From: Desulfobaculum xiamenense
GTDB taxonomy: Bacteria > Desulfobacterota > Desulfovibrionia > Desulfovibrionales > Desulfovibrionaceae
Assembly (NCBI RefSeq): GCF_011927665.1
Contig: NZ_JAATJA010000002.1
Coordinates: 1,091,944 to 1,155,943 of the forward strand
Direction: 5' to 3'
Length of the DNA stretch: 64,000 nucleotides
Notes under the pieces: generated by a model
What the model was told of the DNA's origin: nothing
The model's input: the letters and a program-made list of their open reading frames with translations, nothing else
The model's database searches: none
Shown: positions 58,651 to 64,000 of the stretch, one piece after another
How the letters are laid out: every line of letters begins with the position of its first letter
How positions within the stretch are numbered: position 1 is the stretch's first letter
Program-made: the position numbers and the translations under genes

Positions 58651-58872
58651 ATGAAGAATGATATCCATCCGAAGATTTACAAGGCGAAGGTCCGCTGCGC
58701 CTGTGGCAACGAGATTGAACTCCTTACCAGCAAGGGCGAAGAGATGTCCGTGGAAATTTGTTCCAGCTGCCATCCCTTCTTCACCGGCAAGCAGCGCTTT
58801 GTCGACACCGCTGGCCGCATCGATCGCTTCCGCAAGAAGTATGCGAAGTTCGGCGCGGGCAAGGAAAACTAG
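58651..58872 (+). CDS. rpmE: 50S ribosomal protein L31
   Basis: 73 residues. It starts [19 protein letters not shown], with GTGGAGGA before the ATG. Four cysteines (C16, C18, C37, C40) mark the zinc-binding C+ form, and the [20 protein letters not shown] segment is diagnostic. It is a surface protein of the large subunit bridging to the small subunit; the zinc form is usually replaced by a C- form under zinc limitation. It is upstream of yqhQ-prfA-prmC, with a terminator between. Confidence 0.97.
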   Translation: MKNDIHPKIYKAKVRCACGNEIELLTSKGEEMSVEICSSCHPFFTGKQRFVDTAGRIDRFRKKYAKFGAGKEN

Positions 58873-58906
58873 GTTTCTATTTCAGCGGGCCTTTGGGTCC
58901 GCCGGC

Positions 58907-58948
58907 AGTCGCCTCCGTCAGCAATTGTGCCTGTCGGAGGCGACTTTT
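58907..58948 (+). terminator. stem-loop terminator after rpmE
   Basis: AGTCGCCTCCG pairs with CGGAGGCGACT, extended by CAG/CTG after one mismatch, then TTTT. Read-through could feed the downstream genes. Confidence 0.78.
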
Positions 58949-58997
58949 CATGTAGGCCGGACGCGTTGACCAACGGCGGGTCCGGCGGGAGGCGGGT

Positions 58998-59984
58998 ATG
59001 TCCGGAGTAGTCGAAACCGTCCGCGAAGCGGCTGGCGCACTGCGCCGGATCGCTGTCGGCGGAACAACGCTCTTCATGCGTGCGGCGCAGACCGTCGGCG
59101 GACAGGCCGTCGTCGAAGGCGTCATGATGCGCAACAAGGACCGGCTGGCCATTGCCGTGCGCAAGCCCGACGGTTCCATCATCCTCGAAACCCGTCCCTG
59201 GTTCACGCTCCTGCGGTCCGACTGGATGCGCAAGCCATTCGTGCGCGGGACCTTCGTTCTCATCGAAACCCTCGTCAACGGCATAAAGGCCCTCAACTTC
59301 TCCGCGCAGGCCGCGATGGAGGACGAGGGCGAGGAAGAGGTCAAGCCCTGGCAGCTCGCGCTGACCGTGGCTGTGTCCATCGCGCTGGCCCTCGGGCTGT
59401 TCGTGGTGCTTCCTCATCTGTTCACGCTGGGCATTCAGGCCCTTGGACTTGGCGGCGGCACCGAGTCGCTGAGCTTCCACGTCTGGGACGGCCTGTTCAA
59501 GCTTCTCGTCTTTGCCGGCTACATCGGGTCCATTTCCCTGATTCCGGACATCCGCAGGGTGTTCCAGTACCACGGTGCCGAGCACAAGACCATTTGGGCC
59601 TTCGAAGAGGGATGTGAACTGACGCCCGAGGCCGCCCGTTCGTTTAGCAGGCTGCATCCCCGTTGCGGAACGGCATTTCTGCTGTTCGTGCTTTCCCTGT
59701 CCATCGTCCTGCACGCGGTACTCATTCCGGCCCTGCTGGCCCTGTACACGCCCGAGGGGGCGGTGGTGAAGCAGGCCTATGTCGTCTTCGCCAAGTTCTT
59801 CATGATGATTCCCGTAAGCGCCGTGGCCTACGAGCTCATCAAGTACACGGGAACCAATGTCGAAGCCCGGCTGTGCCGGGTGCTGTGCTGGCCGGGACTC
59901 ATGATGCAGTATCTGACCACCGGCGAGCCGGACGATTCCCAGCTCGAAGTGGCCATTGCCGCGCTCAAGGGCGCAGTCGATTAA
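58998..59984 (+). CDS. DUF1385 membrane protein (YqhQ family)
   Basis: 328 residues. The N-terminal soluble part contains 'TVGGQAVVEGVMMRNKDRLA' (the DUF1385 hallmark). Four membrane segments follow (~118-138, ~165-185, ~230-252, ~260-285), and the conserved motif VFQYHGAEHKTIWAFE lies between them, with ARSFSRLHPRCGTAFLL afterwards. The conserved His, Glu and Cys residues suggest metal binding or catalysis, but the function is not established. Gene order rpmE-yqhQ-prfA-prmC is widespread in Firmicutes and deltaproteobacteria. It starts at the ATG after GGAGGCGGGT and ends 21 bp before prfA. Confidence 0.9.
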   Translation: MSGVVETVREAAGALRRIAVGGTTLFMRAAQTVGGQAVVEGVMMRNKDRLAIAVRKPDGSIILETRPWFTLLRSDWMRKPFVRGTFVLIETLVNGIKALNFSAQAAMEDEGEEEVKPWQLALTVAVSIALALGLFVVLPHLFTLGIQALGLGGGTESLSFHVWDGLFKLLVFAGYIGSISLIPDIRRVFQYHGAEHKTIWAFEEGCELTPEAARSFSRLHPRCGTAFLLFVLSLSIVLHAVLIPALLALYTPEGAVVKQAYVVFAKFFMMIPVSAVAYELIKYTGTNVEARLCRVLCWPGLMMQYLTTGEPDDSQLEVAIAALKGAVD

Positions 59985-60005
59985 TGACTCCGAGAGGTCA
60001 TCACC

Positions 60006-61079
60006 ATGTTTGCCAAGCTTGACAGCATAGAACGCAAATTCGAGGAACTCGAATTAGAGCTTTCCTCTCCAGAAGTATTCAATGATCAGGAGCGCTACCG
60101 CAAGCTGACCAAGACCCACTCCGATCTCGGCGAGATCGTGAAGGTCTATCGCGAGTATCGCAAGCTTGAGGAGAATCTGCGCGACAACCGCGAGATGCTC
60201 CACGACGCCGACGCCGACATCCGCGACATGGCCCGTGCCGAGATCGAGGAGATCGAGGAGCGGCTGCCCGAACTGGAGCGCGAACTGCAGATTCTGCTTC
60301 TGCCCAAGGATCCGCTGGACGAGAAGAACATCATTCTCGAAATCCGCGCGGGTACGGGCGGCGAGGAAGCCGGTCTGTTCGCGGCCGATCTCTTCCGCAT
60401 GTACATGCGCTACGCCGAGCGCAACGGCTGGCGCACCGAGATGATGAGCGCCAGCGATACCGGCACCGGCGGATACAAGGAAGTCATCGCTTCCGTGTCC
60501 GGCGACCACGTGTACAGCCGCCTCAAGTTCGAGTCCGGCATCCATCGTGTGCAGCGCGTTCCGGCCACCGAGTCGCAGGGCCGTATCCACACCTCCGCCG
60601 TTACCGTGGCCATCATGCCCGAGGCCGAGGAAGTCGAGGTGGACATCGCTCCCGAAGATCTGCGCATCGACGTGTACCGGTCCTCCGGTCCTGGCGGCCA
60701 GAGCGTTAACACCACGGACTCCGCCATTCGCGTCACCCATCTGCCCACCGGCCTCGTGGTGACCTGCCAGGACGAGAAGTCCCAGCACAAGAACAAGGCC
60801 AAGGCCATCAAGGTGCTGCGGTCCCGCCTGTTCCAGCTGGAGCAGGACCGTGTGCATCAGGAGCAGGCCGACGCCCGCCGCGCGCAGGTGGGTACGGGCG
60901 ACCGTTCCGGCCGCATCCGCACCTACAACTTCCCGCAGAGCCGCGTGACCGACCACCGCATCAACCTCACCCTGTACCGGCTCGACGAGGTGTTGCAGGG
61001 CGAGATGGGTGAACTGGTGGACGCCCTCGTCAGCCATTATCAGGCCGAGGCGCTCAAGCAGCAGGCGGAAGAGGCGTGA
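60006..61079 (+). CDS. prfA: peptide chain release factor 1
   Basis: 357 residues. Recognises UAA and UAG in the ribosomal A site and releases the peptide. The codon-recognition tripeptide is PAT ([14 protein letters not shown]). The catalytic GGQ is in [15 protein letters not shown], whose glutamine is methylated by PrmC, encoded next. The N-terminal coiled coil spans ~20-100. The stop overlaps the prmC start by 4 bp (GTGA), so the enzyme and its substrate are made together. Confidence 0.97.
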   Translation: MFAKLDSIERKFEELELELSSPEVFNDQERYRKLTKTHSDLGEIVKVYREYRKLEENLRDNREMLHDADADIRDMARAEIEEIEERLPELERELQILLLPKDPLDEKNIILEIRAGTGGEEAGLFAADLFRMYMRYAERNGWRTEMMSASDTGTGGYKEVIASVSGDHVYSRLKFESGIHRVQRVPATESQGRIHTSAVTVAIMPEAEEVEVDIAPEDLRIDVYRSSGPGGQSVNTTDSAIRVTHLPTGLVVTCQDEKSQHKNKAKAIKVLRSRLFQLEQDRVHQEQADARRAQVGTGDRSGRIRTYNFPQSRVTDHRINLTLYRLDEVLQGEMGELVDALVSHYQAEALKQQAEEA

Positions 61080-61966
61080 GCCATACCCGAACGCTGCGCG
61101 ACCTTGTCAACGAGTGTCGCGTCGAGCTTGAACGGCAGGGGGTGGATAGCCCCGCACTGTCGGCTGAAATTCTGGCGGCGCATGCCTTGGGCATGCGCCG
61201 CCTTGACATTGTGGTCCATGCGAATCGCGAACTTTCCGCCGAGCAGGTGGCGGCCGTGCGTGCCCTTGTGAGCCGTCGCGCCGCCGGGGAGCCCGTGGCC
61301 TACATCCTCGGCGAAAAGGAATTCTACGGACTGGACTTCGCCGTTTCGCCCGCCGTGCTCGTTCCGCGTCCGGAGACGGAACTCATCGTGGAGGAGGTCG
61401 AGCGCCTCTTTTCGCCTTGTGACGCCTTCACCTTCGCGGATTTCGGCACCGGCAGCGGTTGCCTTGCCGTAACCATCGCCTCGCTCTTTCCGAAGGCGCG
61501 GGGCATCGCCGTGGACATGAGCGCCGTCGCGCTGGCCGTTGCCGCCGCCAATGCCCGGCGTCATGGCGTGGCCGACAGGTTGTGCTTCGTGCGGGCCGAT
61601 TTCGGTCGGGCCGTGGTAGCGGACGGAAGTCTCGATCTCATAGTCGCCAATCCGCCCTACGTGAGCGCCGCCGAATACGCAGAGGTCAGCCGCGAGGTTG
61701 CGGACCACGAGCCGCACTCGGCCCTTGTCCCGGCTGTGGGGGAGGGCGTCCTGTCCAACGGACTGGAGAGCGTGCGCGCCCTTGCGCCACGGGCCGCCGT
61801 CGCGCTGCGGCCCGGTGGGCATCTGCTCATGGAATTCGGCTGGAAGCAGGGCGTGGCCGTGCGGGACATCCTGCTCTCGCCCGAGGGCGGTGCCTTCTCG
61901 CGCGCCGAGGTGCGCACCGATCTCGCCGGGTTGGATCGCTATGTTCTGGCGGACACGGCCGAGTGA
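61076..61966 (+). CDS. prmC: protein-(glutamine-N5) methyltransferase, release factor-specific
   Basis: 296 residues. Methylates the GGQ glutamine of release factors using SAM. A helical N-terminal substrate-binding domain (~1-80) precedes the Rossmann domain. '[20 protein letters not shown]' is motif I and [14 protein letters not shown] carries the catalytic NPPY. GTG start inside the prfA stop. A pair of CACACGTGTG palindromes begins 15 bp after its stop. Confidence 0.96.
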   Translation: MSHTRTLRDLVNECRVELERQGVDSPALSAEILAAHALGMRRLDIVVHANRELSAEQVAAVRALVSRRAAGEPVAYILGEKEFYGLDFAVSPAVLVPRPETELIVEEVERLFSPCDAFTFADFGTGSGCLAVTIASLFPKARGIAVDMSAVALAVAAANARRHGVADRLCFVRADFGRAVVADGSLDLIVANPPYVSAAEYAEVSREVADHEPHSALVPAVGEGVLSNGLESVRALAPRAAVALRPGGHLLMEFGWKQGVAVRDILLSPEGGAFSRAEVRTDLAGLDRYVLADTAE

Positions 61967-61981
61967 AAGTGTGCGTGAAAA

Positions 61982-62013
61982 CACACGTGTGTTGCGGATT
62001 CCCCACACGTGTG
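61982..62013. promoter_or_regulatory. tandem CACACGTGTG palindromes upstream of lpxC
   Basis: Two perfect 10-bp palindromes CACACGTGTG occur at 61982-61991 and 62004-62013, 22 bp centre to centre (about two helical turns). A TAAAAT hexamer at 62041-62046 could be the lpxC -10, with no good -35, so an activator is conceivable. As RNA, the two copies could pair into a 10-bp stem with a 12-nt loop, but no U-run follows. Confidence 0.55.
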
Positions 62014-62109
62014 CGCCGAAGGGCACAGAGACAAAATCAATAAAATCGCGCAGTTATGTCCGCGCCGCGTTCGGCATGTTTCTTGCTGAATAGGCTGCGG
62101 AGGCTATGA

Positions 62110-63033
62110 ATGCAACAGACCACCATCCAGAAATCAGTCAAATGCTCCGGTATCGGCCTGCACAGTGGACGCAAGGTCGAACTGGTGATCCGTCCCGCCG
62201 GTGAGGATACCGGCATCGTCTTCGTTCTCAAGAATGAGAACGGAACCCGTTTCCTGTCGCCGACGCCCGAGAGCGTCGTCGGAACCGGGCTGGCGACCAC
62301 CCTCGGCGAGGGACGCGATTCCATCGCGACGGTAGAGCACCTCATGGCCGCGCTGCGCGGCATGGGTATAGATAATGTACAGATAGAGGTTTCCGGCGGC
62401 GAAGTGCCCATCATGGATGGCAGCGCCGCTTCCTTCGTCTTCCTGCTCAAGTCCGCGGGCATTCGCAGGCAGAGTCGGCCTCGGCGCGTGTTTATGCTCG
62501 CCAAGCCCTTCTCGCACCGCAACGGGGACAAGTATATCAATGCTCGTCCGTACGACGGTTTCCGGGTGGACTACGTTATCGACTTCGATCATCCCATGAT
62601 CGCCCGCCAGCAGTTGCGCTTCGAGCTGACGCCCGAATCCTTCGCCACCGAGGTGGCCAAGGCCCGGACCTTCGGCTTCCTGCGCGATGTCGAGTATCTC
62701 CAGAAGAATGGACTCGCGCTTGGCGGTTCGCTGGACAACGCCGTTGTCCTCGACGAGTACGGCGTGGTCAACGCCGAGGGGCTGCGCTACGAGAATGAGT
62801 TCGTGCGCCATAAGATCCTCGACTTCATCGGCGACATGGCCGTCAGTCCGCTGCCGCTCATGGGCCATTTCGAGGTCTGCTGCTCCGGACATGCCTTCAA
62901 CAACGAATTCCTGCGCATTCTCACTGAGAATGGCGCGACCTATCTGCGTACGGTTGAGGCCTCCGCTGCCCGCGCCGCCGCAGCAGCCATTCAGGAGGAG
63001 GGCGAGGCTATCGGCGTTCCCGCCATGGCCTAG
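62110..63033 (+). CDS. lpxC: UDP-3-O-acyl-N-acetylglucosamine deacetylase
   Basis: 307 residues. The committed step of lipid A synthesis, a zinc hydrolase. The N-terminus MQQTTIQKSVKCSGIGLHSG is typical. Zinc ligands lie in TVEHLMAALRG (His) and in FVRHKILDFIGDMAV (His and Asp); the catalytic His is in the C-terminal SGHAFNNEF. GCGGAGG precedes two overlapping ATGs (62106 and 62110); only the second is in this frame. It is separated from the other lpx genes by 40 kb in this window, so it is independently controlled; two tandem palindromes lie upstream. Confidence 0.97.
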   Translation: MQQTTIQKSVKCSGIGLHSGRKVELVIRPAGEDTGIVFVLKNENGTRFLSPTPESVVGTGLATTLGEGRDSIATVEHLMAALRGMGIDNVQIEVSGGEVPIMDGSAASFVFLLKSAGIRRQSRPRRVFMLAKPFSHRNGDKYINARPYDGFRVDYVIDFDHPMIARQQLRFELTPESFATEVAKARTFGFLRDVEYLQKNGLALGGSLDNAVVLDEYGVVNAEGLRYENEFVRHKILDFIGDMAVSPLPLMGHFEVCCSGHAFNNEFLRILTENGATYLRTVEASAARAAAAAIQEEGEAIGVPAMA

Positions 63034-63061
63034 GCCACACTCCGCTTAGAGCCTCCGCCGG

Positions 63062-63090
63062 GCGAAACCCGCGTGGGACGTGGGTTTCGC
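63062..63090 (+). other. stable hairpin in lpxC 3' region
   Basis: GCGAAACCC pairs with GGGTTTCGC, with an inner CGT/ACG pairing around GGG. No U-run follows. It lies 18 bp before the true terminator and may act as a 3' exonuclease barrier. Confidence 0.6.
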
Positions 63091-63108
63091 GACATACAGT
63101 CAATTATG

Positions 63109-63136
63109 GGCTGCCCCTTCCGGGGCAGCCTTTTTT
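63109..63136 (+). terminator. intrinsic terminator after lpxC
   Basis: A perfect 9-bp stem, GGCTGCCCC / GGGGCAGCC, with loop TTCC and six T residues. Confidence 0.94.
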
Positions 63137-63184
63137 GTGCTAGAGTCCCCTTTCGGCGCGAGTGGAAAACGGCTTCGGAAGGAC

Positions 63185-63247
63185 TTTTTGAAAAAAACTC
63201 GATGAAAATGATTTTTCCGCTTGACTCCGAAGCCGGGTCCGTATAGT
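63185..63247 (+). promoter_or_regulatory. promoter of the tRNA-tuf operon with A/T-rich upstream element
   Basis: TTGACT (63221-63226) and TATAGT (63242-63247) are separated by 15 bp. A/T-rich sequence at 63185-63217 fits an UP element, and a GC-rich stretch follows the -10. The short spacer is unusual but otherwise the boxes are good. Confidence 0.65.
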
Positions 63248-63310
63248 TCTGCTCCTCGCCGACGGGGAAAGCGAAACGCGAAGCCGGACGGCACTTTGAA
63301 AGACTTGAAC

Positions 63311-63386
63311 GCTGGTGTAGCTCAATTGGCAGAGCAGCTGATTTGTAATCAGCCGGTTGTGGGTTCGATTCCTATCACCAGCTCCA
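63311..63386 (+). tRNA. tRNA-Thr (anticodon TGT)
   Basis: 76 nt with encoded CCA. Acceptor GCTGGTG/CACCAGC, anticodon loop TTTGTAA. First gene of the cluster, matching E. coli thrU in position. Confidence 0.97.
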
Positions 63387-63397
63387 GCGTGAAAAAT

Positions 63398-63483
63398 GGA
63401 GGGGTTCCCGAGTGGCCAAAGGGAACAGACTGTAAATCTGTCGGCGCACGCCTTCGGAGGTTCAAATCCTCCCCCCTCCACCA
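63398..63483 (+). tRNA. tRNA-Tyr (anticodon GTA)
   Basis: 86 nt with encoded CCA and a long variable arm. Acceptor GGAGGGG/CCCCTCC, anticodon region ACTGTAAATC. Position matches E. coli tyrU. Confidence 0.97.
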
Positions 63484-63549
63484 TTCATATTTGCGCTAAG
63501 AAAACTGTAGGAGACAGGGCAGCCTGTTGCTTGACTGCAGGAAAAGTGC

Positions 63550-63626
63550 GCGGGAATAGCTCAATTGGCTAGAGCATCAGCCTTCCAAGCTGAGGGTTGC
63601 GGGTTCGAGTCCCGTTTCCCGCTCCA
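63550..63626 (+). tRNA. tRNA-Gly (anticodon TCC)
   Basis: 77 nt with encoded CCA. Acceptor GCGGGAA/TTCCCGC, anticodon loop CTTCCAA. Position matches E. coli glyT. Confidence 0.97.
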
Positions 63627-63675
63627 CATCTTCACCTGCCCATCCCTCGACATCTCCCCACAGTTTTTTTATAAG

Positions 63676-63751
<76 letters not shown>

Positions 63752-63827
63752 TACTGCTTTTTTTTATTTTATTTTCGTCCCTAGACCATCAACCAACCGT
63801 AAACGAATTTGTACGGGGGAAAGAGTC

Positions 63828-64000
63828 ATGGCCAAGGAAAAATTCGAGCGTAAAAAGCCGCATGTTAACATTGGCACCATCGGTCACATCGACCATGGTA
63901 AGACTACGCTGACCGCTGCCATCACCAAGAGCGCCGCTCTGATCGGCGGTGGCAAGTTCATCGCGTACGACGAGATCGACAAGGCACCCGAAGAGAAGGA
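63828..64000 (+). CDS. tuf: elongation factor Tu (3'-truncated by window edge)
   Basis: The first 57 residues are visible. [19 protein letters not shown] leads into the P-loop GHIDHGKT (residues 19-26), which in EF-Tu binds the GTP phosphates, followed by [20 protein letters not shown]-Tu carries aminoacyl-tRNA to the ribosome. GGGGGAAAG lies upstream of the ATG. The place after tRNA-Thr/Tyr/Gly/Thr is that of tufB, so the gene is probably co-transcribed with the tRNAs. The rest of the protein is outside the window. Confidence 0.97.
   Translation, partial: MAKEKFERKKPHVNIGTIGHIDHGKTTLTAAITKSAALIGGGKFIAYDEIDKAPEEK

Noticed and set aside
63531..63549. TTGACT between tRNA-Tyr and tRNA-Gly as an internal promoter
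   Set aside because: No -10-like hexamer at 15-19 bp; the tRNAs fit one operon.

Overview
This window reads as one contiguous chromosomal segment of a GC-rich, Gram-negative, motile bacterium, most likely a sulfate-reducer-type deltaproteobacterium (Desulfovibrionales). That placement is an inference. It rests on the flagellin N-terminus, the FakA-DegV fusion, a class I adenylate cyclase joined to pentapeptide repeats, a cysteine desulfidase, a three-subunit proton-translocating transhydrogenase, and LpxI in place of LpxH. Almost all of the window is core housekeeping sequence. I see no transposase, integrase, CRISPR array or other mobile-element gene.

Layout, 0-12.1 kb: the 3' part of fumC (class II fumarase); a single-chain FakA-FakB-like protein; pntB/pntAB/pntAA on the minus strand; an EAL/HDOD signalling protein divergent from a cysteine desulfidase (cyuA-like); a Cache-type chemoreceptor; a TPR protein. 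12-12.8 kb: two identical tRNA-Asn(GTT) genes on the minus strand, each with its own promoter and terminator, divergent from lysS.

12.7-22.8 kb: an envelope biogenesis run, lysS-lolC/E-lolD-bamA-skp-lpxD-fabZ-lpxA-lpxI. Overlapping or closely spaced starts indicate co-expression. BamA carries an extra N-terminal TolB-like domain. 22.8-30 kb: katA, a lactonase-type metallo-hydrolase, ricT-metG and a CgeB-like glycosyltransferase. 30-40.5 kb: carB-purF, then kdsD, a GT39-type membrane glycosyltransferase, a YkgJ-type cysteine-cluster protein and a class A penicillin-binding protein. 40.5-45.4 kb: flagellin with a sigma-28-type promoter, a NarX-type sensor kinase with no response regulator beside it, a cupin, and a MIF-family tautomerase.

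45.3-51.7 kb: a U32 peptidase with a two-cluster Fe-S/CCG protein on the minus strand, divergent from pyrK-pyrD, a DUF606 transporter and an AsmA-like protein. 51.7-58.5 kb: a minus-strand set gpmA, multidomain class I adenylate cyclase, mutY (with a complete Nudix box) and a DUF268 methyltransferase. 58.6-64 kb: rpmE, yqhQ-like, prfA, prmC, lpxC, then tRNA-Thr/Tyr/Gly/Thr and the start of tuf, the same order as E. coli thrU-tyrU-glyT-thrT-tufB.

The genes work mainly in envelope assembly (Lol, Bam, Skp, Lpx, Kds, PBP1A), nucleotide synthesis (carB, purF, pyrKD) and translation (lysS, metG, prfA/prmC, rpmE, tuf, tRNAs). The least ordinary items are domain fusions (FakA-DegV; HEAT-like/pentapeptide/class I cyclase; TolB-like/BamA; MutY-Nudix) and several nucleic-acid structures: paired CACACGTGTG palindromes before lpxC, a perfect 17-bp inverted repeat inside the 5' end of a glycosyltransferase gene, and matching TTGACG-17-TAA promoters around the tRNA-Asn pair. 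No complete undescribed system is evident. The adenylate cyclase fusion is the strongest candidate for new biology.
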